Origin: Novilysobacter selenitireducens
Lineage (GTDB): Bacteria; Pseudomonadota; Gammaproteobacteria; Xanthomonadales; Xanthomonadaceae
Direction: 5' to 3'
Length of the DNA stretch: 64,000 bases
NCBI RefSeq assembly: GCF_020026895.1
Contig: NZ_JAINZW010000002.1
Coordinates: 678,223 to 742,222, forward strand
Shown: in pieces, positions 18,381 to 27,662 of the stretch
How the letters are laid out: every line of letters begins with the position of its first letter
How positions within the stretch are numbered: position 1 is the stretch's first letter
The notes under the pieces: generated by a model
What the model was told of the DNA's origin: nothing
What the model saw: only the letters and a program-made list of their open reading frames with translations
The model's database searches: none
Translations under genes and position numbers: made by a program

Positions 18381-19934
18381 TCAGGCCGGCTCGACCACCA
18401 CCGGGATCTTGCCGATGCGCGCCTGCCATTCGCGCGGCCCGGTCTTGTGCACGGACTCGCCGTGGCTGTCGACGGCCACGGTGACCGGCATGTCCTGCAC
18501 GGTGAACTCGTAGATCGCCTCCATGCCCAGGTCCTCGAACGCCACCACGCGGGCGGCCTTGATCGCCTTGGACACGAGGTACGCCGCGCCGCCCACCGCC
18601 ATCAGGTACGCCGAGCGATGCTTGCGGATGGCTTCGAGCGCGATTGGGCCGCGTTCGGCCTTGCCGACCATGCCCAGCAGGCCGGTCTGGTCGAGCACCT
18701 GCTCGGTGAACTTGTCCATGCGCGTGGCCGTCGTCGGGCCCGCGGGACCGACGACCTCGTCGCGCACCGGGTCGACCGGGCCGACGTAGTAGATGAAGCG
18801 TCCGCGCAGGTCGACCGGCAGCGGCTCGCCCGCATCCAGCATGCCGACGATGCGCTTGTGCGCGGCATCGCGGCCGGTCAGCAGCTTGCCATTGAGCAGC
18901 AGCACCTCGCCCGGCTTCCACGACGCCACGTCCTCGCGCGTCACGGTGTCCAGGTCGACGCGGCGGCCCTTGCTGGCGTCGTAGGTCAGCTCGGGCCAAT
19001 CCGCCAGCGACGGTGGCTCCAGCGTGACCGGGCCGCTGCCGTCCAGCGTGAAGTGCGCGTGCCGGGTGGCCGCGCAGTTGGGGATCATCGCCACCGGCAG
19101 GTTGGCGGCGTGGGTCGGGTAATCCTTGACCTTGATGTCGAGCACAGTGGTCAGGCCGCCCAGCCCCTGTGCGCCGATCCCGAGCGCGTTGACCTTCTCG
19201 TACAGCTCCAGCCGCAGCTCCTCGGCGCGGTTGGACGGGCCGCGGGCCTGCAGGTCGGTGATGTCGATCGGCTCCATCAGCGACTCTTTCGCCAGCAGCA
19301 TCGCCTTCTCGGCGGTGCCGCCGATGCCGATGCCGAGCATGCCCGGCGGACACCAGCCTGCGCCCATCGTCGGCACGGTCTTGAGCACCCAGTCGACGAT
19401 CGAGTCGGACGGGTTGAGCATCGCGAACTTGCTCTTGGCCTCGCTGCCGCCGCCCTTGGCCGCAACGATGACGTCGACCGTGTCGCCGGGCACGACCTTC
19501 ATGTTGACCACGGCCGGCGTGTTGTCCTTCGTATTCGCGCGCTTGCCGGCGGGGTCGGCCAGCACGCTGGCGCGCAGCTTGTTGTCGGGGTGGTTGTAGG
19601 CGCGGCGCACGCCCTCGTTGACCATGTCCTCCACGCCCATGGTCGCGTCGGCCCAGCGCACGTCCATGCCGATCTCGAGGAACACCGTGACGATGCCGGT
19701 GTCCTGGCAGATCGGACGGTGGCCCTCGGCGCACATGCGCGAGTTGATCAGGATCTGCGCGATCGCGTCCTTCGCCGCTGGCGACTCCTCGCGCTCGTAG
19801 GCCGCCGCCAGGTTCCGGATGTAGTCCACCGGGTGGTAGTAGCTGATGTACTGCAGCGCATCGGCCACGGACTGGATGAAGTCGTCCTGGCGGATCGGCT
19901 GGGCGGGGGTCGTGCGAGGTGCGGCTGGGCTCAC
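18381..19934 (-). CDS. Class I fumarate hydratase (4Fe-4S, FumA/B type)
   Basis: This is about 517 residues of an iron-sulfur fumarase that interconverts fumarate and malate in the TCA cycle. Cluster and active-site segments visible are 'SRMCAEGHRPICQDTGIVT' near residue 70, GAGWCPPGMLGIGIGG, MIPNCAATRHAHF and, in the beta domain, 'VDLRGRFIYYVGPVDPV' and 'VGPAGPTTATRMD'. The start is uncertain: the GTG at 19934 has no clear ribosome site, but no ATG lies in frame near the expected N-terminus. Confidence 0.92.
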   Translation of the reverse strand: MSPAAPRTTPAQPIRQDDFIQSVADALQYISYYHPVDYIRNLAAAYEREESPAAKDAIAQILINSRMCAEGHRPICQDTGIVTVFLEIGMDVRWADATMGVEDMVNEGVRRAYNHPDNKLRASVLADPAGKRANTKDNTPAVVNMKVVPGDTVDVIVAAKGGGSEAKSKFAMLNPSDSIVDWVLKTVPTMGAGWCPPGMLGIGIGGTAEKAMLLAKESLMEPIDITDLQARGPSNRAEELRLELYEKVNALGIGAQGLGGLTTVLDIKVKDYPTHAANLPVAMIPNCAATRHAHFTLDGSGPVTLEPPSLADWPELTYDASKGRRVDLDTVTREDVASWKPGEVLLLNGKLLTGRDAAHKRIVGMLDAGEPLPVDLRGRFIYYVGPVDPVRDEVVGPAGPTTATRMDKFTEQVLDQTGLLGMVGKAERGPIALEAIRKHRSAYLMAVGGAAYLVSKAIKAARVVAFEDLGMEAIYEFTVQDMPVTVAVDSHGESVHKTGPREWQARIGKIPVVVEPA

Positions 19935-20016
19935 GGCGGGCAACAGGCTGGCGGTGGGGCCGCATAGTCTACCGGGCGTCCCGTGCGGGGACCCCGGTGC
20001 TACCCGCCGCCGGACG

Positions 20017-20199
20017 CTACTCGTCGAGTTCGCGTACCTGCGGCCGTGGTGTGCGCGGCACCAGGTGCGGGGCCTGCTGCAGCAACCGCCACAGGGATTC
20101 GGGCGGCAGCGCAGCCCCACCTGCGCTGGGCAGCTCCGGTGCCCTTGCAACCGGAAGGTGGCATGGCGGGTCGGTACGCGTCGGAAGCCACTGCTCCAT
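20017..20199 (-). CDS. Hypothetical small protein
   Basis: A 60-residue ORF starts 7 nt after a GGAGA site and ends 82 nt before the fumarase start. It is rich in Pro and Leu, with one amphipathic segment 'PPESLWRLLQQAPHLVP' and no membrane helix or metal motif. Its good ribosome site and position upstream of fumarase favour a real gene, but composition alone cannot exclude a chance ORF in high-GC DNA. Confidence 0.45.
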   Translation of the reverse strand: MEQWLPTRTDPPCHLPVARAPELPSAGGAALPPESLWRLLQQAPHLVPRTPRPQVRELDE

Positions 20200-20476
20200 G
20201 GACCGTCTCCAACAAGGGGGATGAGCACCTTTCTAGCCGACCTCATTGACCGGGGCGTTACGCCTCGATGACACCCGGCCGGCCAACTGCGCGCGATCAA
20301 AAATCGTTGTTCGGCAACGGCGTCTCCGCGCACCGGGAACGTATCGATTCCGCGCGCCACGGCGATTGCCACTCCCTGTGGTGGACGCGGCATCGGCATG
20401 CCGGTCCGACACGAGACGCCCCGGCTGTCCGCCGGGGCGCATGACTCCGTTTCATTTCCGCATGTGAGACGTGGGT

Positions 20477-20653
20477 TTACCGGTCGCGATCCTGCCCCGG
20501 GCTCTGCTTGGCCTGCCCCTGCGGGCTCTGCTGGCCCTGACTCCGGGTCTGCTGCTGGCCGCTGGTCTTCTGGTCCTGTGCGTGCTGCCCTTGACCGGGT
20601 TGGTTCTGGCCCGGGGCCTGACGCGGGTTGTCCTGGTTCTGACGTTCTTTCAC
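20477..20653 (-). CDS. Small Gln-rich disordered protein
   Basis: A 58-residue protein starts at a GTG preceded by AGGAGAG. About a third of its residues are Gln and it has many Gly, Pro, Ser and Asp but almost no hydrophobic residues, so it should be disordered and very hydrophilic. Repeated short units of the type QGQ and GQ are visible. The function is unknown; hydrophilic proteins of this kind are often linked to desiccation or general stress, but nothing here proves it. An upstream in-frame start at 20704 is less likely. Confidence 0.6.
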   Translation of the reverse strand: MKERQNQDNPRQAPGQNQPGQGQHAQDQKTSGQQQTRSQGQQSPQGQAKQSPGQDRDR

Positions 20654-20802
20654 TTTCGCTCTCCTGGGGAATGCCGGCGTACCGGCGGGTGGAGCGTTAG
20701 CCACGCTAGATAACCACCGGTGCGGTTACGTGCCCGTTAGCTGAAAGGCACGAAAACATTGGCTTTCATGCATTCATCAAGTTGACTGGGCAGAATCGCG
20801 TC

Positions 20803-22677
20803 ATGCCCCCTTCCCCACGTGCGCCGCAAGGCTCGCCCCAAGCCAAGCCGAGCCTGCGCGAACGCTTCGATGCGCTGCGCAACCTGCGGCCGTTCCTGAA
20901 GCAGATCTGGGCCACCAGCCCGACGCTGACACTGATGAGCCTCGGCCTGCGCGTCATCCGGGCGCTGTTGCCCGTGGTGATGCTGTACGTCGGCAAGTTG
21001 ATCATCGACGAGGCCGTGCGCCTGGTGGCCGCCGATCTCGCTTTCGACACACTCAGTGCGGCATGGGCCAGCGGCGTACTCGACACCCTGCTGTGGCTGC
21101 TGGCGATCGAGTTCGGCCTGGCGATCGTGTCCGACCTGCTGGGCCGGTTGGTCAGCTATAGCGACGGCCTGCTGTCGGAGCTGTTCACCAACGCCACCAG
21201 CATCCGCCTGATGGAGCATGCGGCCACGCTGGACCTGGAGGACTTCGAAGACCCGGACCTGCAGGACAAGCTCGACCGTGCCCGTCGCCAGACGATGGGG
21301 CGGATGAACCTGATGAGCATGCTGTTCGGGCAGGTGCAGGACAGCATCACCGTGGTGAGCTTCGCCATCGGCCTGCTGGTGTACGCGCCGTGGCTGATCG
21401 TCCTGCTCGCCGTCGCGCTGATCCCGGCCTTCGTCGGCGAGGCGCACTTCAATGCGCTGGGCTACTCGCTCAACTTCGCGTGGACGCCCGAGCGGCGCCA
21501 GCTCGAATACGTGCGCCAGATGGGCGCCAGCGTCGAGACCGCCAAGGAGGTGAAGATCTTCAACCTCCACACGTTCCTGATCGCGCGCTACCGCGAGCTG
21601 GCCGACGGCTTCTTCCGCGCCAACCGCGACCTGGCCCGGCGCCGCGCCTTCTGGGGCACCGCTCTGGCGGCGCTGGGCACGGCCGGCTACTACGTCGCCT
21701 ACGGCTACATCGCCTGGCGCACCGTGCGTGGCGACTTCACCATCGGCGACCTGACGTTCCTGGCCGGCAGCTTCCGGCGCCTGCGCCAGTTGCTGGAGGG
21801 GCTGCTGGTCGGTTTCTCGCAGGTGGCCGGCCAGGCGCTGTACCTGGAGGACCTGTTCTCGTTCTTCGAAATCGAACCGGAGATCGCCACGCCGGAACAC
21901 GCCCTTGCCGTGCCGCGGCCGATCGCGCGCGGCTTTGCGTTCGAGAACGTCGGTTTCCGCTACCCCGATGCCGAGAAGTGGGCGCTGCGCGGGCTGGAGT
22001 TCGAGCTGCGCGCCGGCGAGGTGCTGGCGCTGGTCGGTGAGAACGGTGCGGGCAAGACCACGCTGGTGAAACTGCTGGCGCGGCTGTACGACCCCGACGA
22101 GGGCCGCATCCTGCTGGACGGCCGCGACCTGCGCGAGTACGACCTGGACGACCTGCGCGCCAACATCGGCGTGATCTTCCAGGACTTCGTGCGCTACCAC
22201 CTGACGGCGGGCGAAAACATCGGCGTCGGCCAGATCGATGCCATGGACGACACCGCCCGCATCCGCGAGGCCGCGCGTAGGGCGATGGCCGACGAGGTGG
22301 TGGCGGGCCTGCCGATGGGCTACGACCAGCTGATCGGGCGCCGCTTCAAGACCGGCGTGGACCTGTCGGGCGGGCAGTGGCAGAAGATCGCGATCGCCCG
22401 CGCCTACATGCGCGACGCGCAGGTGATGATCCTGGACGAACCCACCGCGGCGCTGGACGCGCGCAGCGAGTTCGAGGTGTTCCAGCGCTTCAAGGAGCTG
22501 TCGGACCAGCGCACCGCCGTGCTGATCTCGCACCGCTTCTCCAGCGTGCGCATGGCCGACCGCATCCTGGTACTGGCCGAAGGCCGGCTGGAAGCCAGCG
22601 GCACCCATGAGGAGCTGATGGCCGCCGGCGGGCGCTATGCCGAACTGTTCGAGCTGCAGGCGGCCGGCTATCGCTGA
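20803..22677 (+). CDS. ABC transporter, fused permease and ATPase (exporter type)
   Basis: This is a 624-residue half-transporter: a six-helix exporter domain (residues about 30-330) and a nucleotide-binding domain with Walker A GENGAGKTTLVKLL near 418-431, signature LSGGQWQKIAIARA, Walker B VMILDEP and switch His in LISHRF. Such proteins work as dimers exporting lipids, peptides or drugs. The signature reads LSGGQW, not LSGGQR. A TTG start seven codons earlier is possible. It stands alone, so the substrate cannot be inferred. Confidence 0.9.
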   Translation: MPPSPRAPQGSPQAKPSLRERFDALRNLRPFLKQIWATSPTLTLMSLGLRVIRALLPVVMLYVGKLIIDEAVRLVAADLAFDTLSAAWASGVLDTLLWLLAIEFGLAIVSDLLGRLVSYSDGLLSELFTNATSIRLMEHAATLDLEDFEDPDLQDKLDRARRQTMGRMNLMSMLFGQVQDSITVVSFAIGLLVYAPWLIVLLAVALIPAFVGEAHFNALGYSLNFAWTPERRQLEYVRQMGASVETAKEVKIFNLHTFLIARYRELADGFFRANRDLARRRAFWGTALAALGTAGYYVAYGYIAWRTVRGDFTIGDLTFLAGSFRRLRQLLEGLLVGFSQVAGQALYLEDLFSFFEIEPEIATPEHALAVPRPIARGFAFENVGFRYPDAEKWALRGLEFELRAGEVLALVGENGAGKTTLVKLLARLYDPDEGRILLDGRDLREYDLDDLRANIGVIFQDFVRYHLTAGENIGVGQIDAMDDTARIREAARRAMADEVVAGLPMGYDQLIGRRFKTGVDLSGGQWQKIAIARAYMRDAQVMILDEPTAALDARSEFEVFQRFKELSDQRTAVLISHRFSSVRMADRILVLAEGRLEASGTHEELMAAGGRYAELFELQAAGYR

Positions 22678-22713
22678 TGCCGGGCGCAAGGGGCGCGGGC
22701 TGGCCGCGCCCGC

Positions 22714-23259
22714 TCAATCGAACAACCCGGCCTGGGGCGCCGGAGGTGCCGAGTACACCAGGCGCCCTTCCTCCAGGCGCGCAGCGCTCGTGTAGGGGTG
22801 TTCGTCGGTGCGGCCGGCGCCCATGAGGTGGACTACCTCCCAGCCGTCGGCCTTGAAGGCGTCGGCGATCAACCCGCGGTGGCACTGCCACCACAACGCT
22901 TCGGCGCACATCACTGTCGTGCGGCGTTCCTGCGCGAGCGCTGCCAGCCGCTCCCTGGCCTGCCGGAACGGCGGCGTGGCCATGTAGTCGGCGTAGCCAC
23001 GGAAGCTTGCGTTGCGCCAGGCGTCGTTGGGCGAGTCCGGCGACGCCTGCCGGCGCCCGCCCAGGTCAGGCATGGGTACGTATCGGATATCCGCCCGCGG
23101 CAGTTCTTCGGCCATCACCTGCCCGCTGAAATGCGGGTGGCGCCGCGACCCCGCGAATCGCCGGACATCCACCACCGCCTCGATCCCGGCGCTGCGCAGG
23201 ATGTCGAGGAACTCGTCCCAGCTCCGGTTGGAATGCCCCACCGTCCACAGCGTTGCCAT
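22714..23259 (-). CDS. DUF488 family protein
   Basis: This 181-residue protein opens with 'TLWTVGHSNRSWDEFLDIL' and 'VVDVRRFAGSRRHPHFS', followed by YVPMPDLGGRR, and has a late 'VMCAEALWWQCHRGLIADA' segment. All are conserved DUF488 blocks, including the CAE-x(5)-CHR cysteine/histidine motif. The biochemical role is not established. An AAGGAGGTGAAACG site directly ahead of the ATG confirms the start. It converges on the ABC transporter gene. Confidence 0.88.
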   Translation of the reverse strand: MATLWTVGHSNRSWDEFLDILRSAGIEAVVDVRRFAGSRRHPHFSGQVMAEELPRADIRYVPMPDLGGRRQASPDSPNDAWRNASFRGYADYMATPPFRQARERLAALAQERRTTVMCAEALWWQCHRGLIADAFKADGWEVVHLMGAGRTDEHPYTSAARLEEGRLVYSAPPAPQAGLFD

Positions 23260-23362
23260 CGTTTCACCTCCTTAGTCGAGGTCCCGCCCGCGGGGCCGGG
23301 CCCACATGAAACGGCGTTGACGCCGCTCCCCGTAGGCTGCCGCCAACCACGGAGCCACCCCC

Positions 23363-25042
23363 ATGACCGACACCACCCGCGGGCTCGCCCGCAGCGCGCA
23401 GATCCTGCGCTTCCTTGTCAAATATCGCAGTGCCGGTGTGTTCACCGGGTTGGATCTGGATGCCGCGTCGATGGAGGCGGTTGAAGATGACGCCACCGAG
23501 GGCCAGCCCGAGGCCTTCGTCGACGACCTGGAGGCCCTGGGCCCTACCTTCATCAAGATCGGCCAAGCGCTGTCCACGCGTCCGGACATGGTCCCCCCGC
23601 CCTACCTGCTGGCGCTGGAGCGCATGCAGGACGACTGCGAGCCGATCCCGTTCGACGAGGTGCGCGAAGCGGTCGAGGACGCGCTGGGCACGCGGCTCAA
23701 CAAGGTGTTCGACCAGTTCGACGAAGTGCCGCTGGGCAGCGCGTCGCTGGCCCAGGTGCACCGGGCCACCCTGCGCGACGGCCGGATGGTCGCGGTGAAG
23801 GTGCAACGCCCCGGGATCGTCGACACGATCCGCGATGACCTGGAAACCCTGGCGACGCTCGCGAGCCGTGTGGACGGCATGACCGACCTCGGCAGGCGCA
23901 TGCGCTTTGCCGACTGGGTGCACGAGTTCCGCAAGACGCTGCTGGCCGAGCTGGACTACCGCACCGAGGCCGAGAACCTGGACCGGTTCAACGCGCATTT
24001 CGCCGGTTACCCGGAGCTGTTCGTGCCCACGCCGGTGTGGGACCTCACGCGCCCGCGCGTGCTGACCATGGAGCTGGTCACCGGGACCAAGGCCACCGAC
24101 ATCACCGGCCTGCAGCGCACCGAGCGCGACCTCGGGCCGCTGGCGACCGCGCTGATGCGCGGCTACCTGGACCAGGTGTTCGTCCACGGCGAGATCCACG
24201 CCGACCCGCATCCGGGCAACCTGCTGGTCACCGACGACGGCCGGCTGGCGCTGTTGGACCTGGGCATGGTGGCCCACGTCCCACCCAAGCAACGCGAGCG
24301 CCTGCTCAAGCTGCTGTTCGCCGCCGTGGATGGCCGCGGCGAACAGGTCGCGACCGAAGCGGTCGACATGGGTACGCGCCTGGAGGACTTCGACGAGGAG
24401 CGCTACTACCGCGACGTCGGCCAGATGGTCTCGCGCTATGCCGCCCGATCCGGCGCGCAGGCCCAGTCGGAAGGCCGCCTGATGCTGGAGCTGGTGCGGC
24501 TGGCGACCGCGTGCGGGCTGCGCACGCCGCCGGAGATGAGCCTGCTGGGCAAGACGCTGCTGAACCTGGAGTCCGTGGCCCACGCCCTGGACCCGGAAAT
24601 GGACATGAAGCGCGTGGTCGAGGAGCACCTGGACCATGTCATGCGCCAGCGGCTGCGCAAGTCGCTGTCGCCGGCCAACCTCGCCAGTGAGTTGATGGAG
24701 GTGCAGGAGCTGGTGCGCGAAGCGCCGCGCAAGGTATCCGACGTGCTGTCGCTGCTGGCCGACAACCGAATGCAGGTGCGCGTCACCGGGCTCGAGGAAT
24801 CGCACCTGCTGGAGAGCCTGCACAAGATCGCCAACCGGATCAGCGCCGGCGTGGTGACGGCCGCGCTGATCCTCGCCTCGGCGATGATGATGGACCACGA
24901 GGGCGGACCCAGGCTGGTCGGCTATCCGGCCATCGCGCTGTTGCTGTTCCTGACCGGCGCGGGGCTTGGCATCGCGATCGTGGTCAGCGCCCTGCTGGGC
25001 GACCGCCGCGCCAAGCCGCGCGAGGAGCGCGGGCCGCGATGA
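23363..25042 (+). CDS. ABC1/UbiB-family atypical kinase
   Basis: This 559-residue protein is of the UbiB/ADCK group. It shows 'LGPTFIKIGQALSTRPDMVP' near residue 60 (the KxGQ motif), 'GSASLAQVHRATLRDGRMVA', VKVQRPG, 'GEIHADPHPGNLLVTDDG' with the catalytic Asp, and DLGMVA. The C-terminus has two membrane helices. Family members support ubiquinone synthesis as atypical ATPases. The stop overlaps the next start by 4 nt, so it forms an operon with the App1-like gene. Confidence 0.92.
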   Translation: MTDTTRGLARSAQILRFLVKYRSAGVFTGLDLDAASMEAVEDDATEGQPEAFVDDLEALGPTFIKIGQALSTRPDMVPPPYLLALERMQDDCEPIPFDEVREAVEDALGTRLNKVFDQFDEVPLGSASLAQVHRATLRDGRMVAVKVQRPGIVDTIRDDLETLATLASRVDGMTDLGRRMRFADWVHEFRKTLLAELDYRTEAENLDRFNAHFAGYPELFVPTPVWDLTRPRVLTMELVTGTKATDITGLQRTERDLGPLATALMRGYLDQVFVHGEIHADPHPGNLLVTDDGRLALLDLGMVAHVPPKQRERLLKLLFAAVDGRGEQVATEAVDMGTRLEDFDEERYYRDVGQMVSRYAARSGAQAQSEGRLMLELVRLATACGLRTPPEMSLLGKTLLNLESVAHALDPEMDMKRVVEEHLDHVMRQRLRKSLSPANLASELMEVQELVREAPRKVSDVLSLLADNRMQVRVTGLEESHLLESLHKIANRISAGVVTAALILASAMMMDHEGGPRLVGYPAIALLLFLTGAGLGIAIVVSALLGDRRAKPREERGPR

Positions 25043-26247
25043 GCGGACAGGTACCCGCCCCAACCGGTTTCCAGGACGTCGCCCGCCAGCAACTGCAGGA
25101 GGCGGCGATCGACCTGGACGAGCACCTCGATGCCGCCAAGCGCCGTTTCAGCGAGCGGTTCGGCTTGGGCAAGCCACGCCATATCGCGGCCTACCGCGGG
25201 TTCGCCGATGCACGCGGCGTGGAGCTGATCGGCCGGGTCCTCAACGACGCGCCCGAAACCGGCCCCAAGGAAGCCGACCCGTGGTGGGACAACCTGCTCG
25301 ACACCTACCGGCGGTTCGCCAGCGACGAAGTGCCCGATGAGGCGCTGAAGCTGCGCTTCCGCGACGTCGAGCTGGACGTGCGCAGCGACCACGAGGGCTA
25401 CTACCGCGCATCCTTCGACACCCACGTGACGCCCAGCGACTGCGCCTGGGACAACGCGATGGTGTCGCTGGCCGACGGCACGCTCGCCACGCCGCAGCCG
25501 GTACTGCAGGTCTCACCCCACGCGGGCTTCGGCATCATTTCCGACATCGACGACACCGTGCTGCACAGCTCCATCGTCGACTGGAAGACCGCCGCGCAGC
25601 TCACCTTCCTGCACAACGCGCGCACCCGCAAACCGCTCGATGGCGTAGCTGCGCTCTACACGGCGCTGCAGCGTGGCGCCGATGGCACGGGCCGCCACCC
25701 GGTCTTCTACGTGTCCAGCTCCCCGTGGAACCTCTACGACCTGCTGGAGGACTTCATGGAGCTCAACGCCATCCCGTGTGGGCCGATCTTCCTGCGCGAC
25801 CTGGGCCTTGAGCCGGGGCAGTTCATCAAGGGCGAGGGCCACGGCCACAAGCTGGAGAAAGCCATCGCGCTGATTGAGCGATTCCCGGAGATGAAGTGGG
25901 TGCTGCTGGGCGACTCGGGACAGGCCGACGCCGAACTCTATGCCGAAGCGGCCCGCGCCTTCCCCGACAGGATCGCGGCGATCTACATCCGCGACGTCGA
26001 CCCCGGCGTGGACAGCCCCTTGGATACCGGCGTGGACCGGCACATCGAAAGCGTCGCGGGTACCTCCGTGCCGATGCTGCGTGCCCGCGACAGCCGCGCG
26101 ATCGCCGAACACGCCGCGCAGCTGGGGCTGATCAAATCGGCCGACCTGGGCGGCATCGGCCGCGAGGTGGACCGCGACCGGCAGCGGCCGACGCTGGGCG
26201 AGGCGGCTGCGGACGGGGCGGTCCCAGGGGCGTCGGGCGCCGCCTGA
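25039..26247 (+). CDS. App1-like phosphatase (DUF2183)
   Basis: This 402-residue protein contains 'SDIDDTVLHSSIVDWKT' with the HAD-type Asp residues at 169, 171 and 172, then 'FYVSSSPWNLYDLLEDFM' and LLGDSGQADAELY near residue 290. This is the core of the DUF2183 family, which includes yeast App1 phosphatidate phosphatase. It is coupled by an ATGA overlap to the UbiB-like kinase, so both may act on membrane lipids or quinones. No signal peptide is seen. Confidence 0.88.
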   Translation: MSGQVPAPTGFQDVARQQLQEAAIDLDEHLDAAKRRFSERFGLGKPRHIAAYRGFADARGVELIGRVLNDAPETGPKEADPWWDNLLDTYRRFASDEVPDEALKLRFRDVELDVRSDHEGYYRASFDTHVTPSDCAWDNAMVSLADGTLATPQPVLQVSPHAGFGIISDIDDTVLHSSIVDWKTAAQLTFLHNARTRKPLDGVAALYTALQRGADGTGRHPVFYVSSSPWNLYDLLEDFMELNAIPCGPIFLRDLGLEPGQFIKGEGHGHKLEKAIALIERFPEMKWVLLGDSGQADAELYAEAARAFPDRIAAIYIRDVDPGVDSPLDTGVDRHIESVAGTSVPMLRARDSRAIAEHAAQLGLIKSADLGGIGREVDRDRQRPTLGEAAADGAVPGASGAA

Positions 26248-26334
26248 GCAGGCGTTTTTCGGGCGTCCGCATGGCACATGCCCCCCGGAATCCGCCTGCA
26301 TCGACCACGGTGTTTGAAGTGCACCCCTCCCCAG

Positions 26335-26358
26335 CCCTCCCCTGCATGCAGGGGAGGG
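26335..26358. repeat. 24-bp perfect palindrome
   Basis: CCCTCCCCTGCA followed immediately by its exact complement forms a 24-bp palindrome with no loop, between the App1-like gene and the ferredoxin reductase. It might act as a transcription terminator of the upstream operon or be a dispersed element; it has no T-run. Confidence 0.6.
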
Positions 26359-26449
26359 AGTGGACGCTGCCGGCTTTGAACGCCCGCGAAGGGCGCCTCG
26401 GCCGCGTCGTTTAGAATGCCCGGCCCCACGCATCGCCCCCACCCGACGC

Positions 26450-27259
26450 ATGTCCGCAGCCTTCGGCACCGAAACCGTGCTGGACGTCCGCCATTGGACG
26501 GACGACTACTTCAGCTTCACCACCACCCGCGACGACGGCTTCCGTTTCGACAACGGCCAGTTCGTGATGATCGGCCTGCCGGTCGAGCAACCGGGCGGCG
26601 GCACTCGGCCGCTGCTGCGCGCGTATTCCATCGCCAGCGCCAACTGGGAAGAGCAGCTGGAGTTCTTCAGCATCAAGGTGCCCGACGGCCCGCTCACCTC
26701 GCGGCTGAAGGACATCAAGCCCGGCGACAGCATCCTGATCGGCCGCAAGCCGACCGGCACCCTGCTGATCCACGACCTGCACCCGGGCCGCAACCTGTAC
26801 CTGCTGGGCACCGGCACCGGCTTTGCACCGTGGCTCTCGATCGTCAAGGATCCCGAGACCTACGAGCGCTTCGAGCGCGTGATCCTCTGCCACGGCGTGC
26901 GCCACGCGCAGGACCTGGCCTACCGCGACTACATCGAGAACGAACTGCCGCGCCATGAATTCCTGGGCGAGACGATCGCCGACAGGCTGCACTACTACCC
27001 GGCGGTGACCCGCGAGCCGTTCGAGCACCGCGGCCACGACCACCGCGGCCGCATGACCGACCTGATGGCGACCGGCCGGATGATGCAGCAGCTGGGCCTC
27101 GAAGCACTGGACCCGGAGCATGACCGCGCCATGATCTGCGGCAGCCCGCAGATGCTGGCCGACTTCCGTGCGTTGCTGGACGGCCGCGGCTTCACCGCCG
27201 CTCCGCGCATCGGCACGCCGGGGCAATACGTGTTCGAGCGGGCGTTCGTAGAGAAGTAG
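26450..27259 (+). CDS. fpr: Ferredoxin--NADP+ reductase
   Basis: This 269-residue flavoenzyme has FAD-binding LLRAYSIASANWE near residue 60, 'PTGTLLIHDL', NADP-binding GTGTGFAPWLSIVKD near residue 120 and the C-terminal MICGSPQM. It resembles the Fpr of Pseudomonas and Azotobacter, which supplies electrons from NADPH to ferredoxin and helps against oxidative stress. The start follows a short leader with no good ribosome site. Confidence 0.92.
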   Translation: MSAAFGTETVLDVRHWTDDYFSFTTTRDDGFRFDNGQFVMIGLPVEQPGGGTRPLLRAYSIASANWEEQLEFFSIKVPDGPLTSRLKDIKPGDSILIGRKPTGTLLIHDLHPGRNLYLLGTGTGFAPWLSIVKDPETYERFERVILCHGVRHAQDLAYRDYIENELPRHEFLGETIADRLHYYPAVTREPFEHRGHDHRGRMTDLMATGRMMQQLGLEALDPEHDRAMICGSPQMLADFRALLDGRGFTAAPRIGTPGQYVFERAFVEK

Positions 27260-27263
27260 GCGC

Positions 27264-27662
27264 TCAACGCTCGCCGTGGCGCAGCCACACGGCCGCGTCC
27301 ATGCGGTTGGCGAACACGCGCACCGTGAAGCCGCGCTCGCGCGCCAGGATCTCTGCCAGTTCCACCTTCGGCAGGCGCTCGGGGATCGCCTCCACGTAGG
27401 CGATGCGCACATGATCCAGCCCTTGCCCGTCCAGCGCCTGCAGGAAGTCGGGCAGCACTTCGGGCGGCACCGGCGGGCCGTCCATGTCGTCCTCCACCAA
27501 CAGCGTGACCGCACCGGTGCGGCGCACTTCGGCGGCGATTTCCTTCCAGCACGCGATCGTCGTCTCAAGGTCGTCCTTGTGCCCCACGACCCGCACGTGC
27601 AGGTGGCGCCCCTCCAGCGTGAACCGCATGCGGTAGCGGTTGCGCTCGGCCACCGGCGTCAC
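27264..27662 (-). CDS. Hypothetical protein coupled to glutathione peroxidase
   Basis: This 132-residue soluble alpha/beta protein has alternating strands and helices (RHLHVRVVG, 'AVTLLVEDDMDG', 'GFTVRVFANRMDAAVWL') that resemble a STAS or SpoIIAA-like fold, though no specific family was recognised. The GTG start overlaps the gpx stop (GTGA) so it is translated with it. The stop converges on fpr with only 4 nt between the genes. The function is unknown. Confidence 0.65.
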   Translation of the reverse strand: MTPVAERNRYRMRFTLEGRHLHVRVVGHKDDLETTIACWKEIAAEVRRTGAVTLLVEDDMDGPPVPPEVLPDFLQALDGQGLDHVRIAYVEAIPERLPKVELAEILARERGFTVRVFANRMDAAVWLRHGER

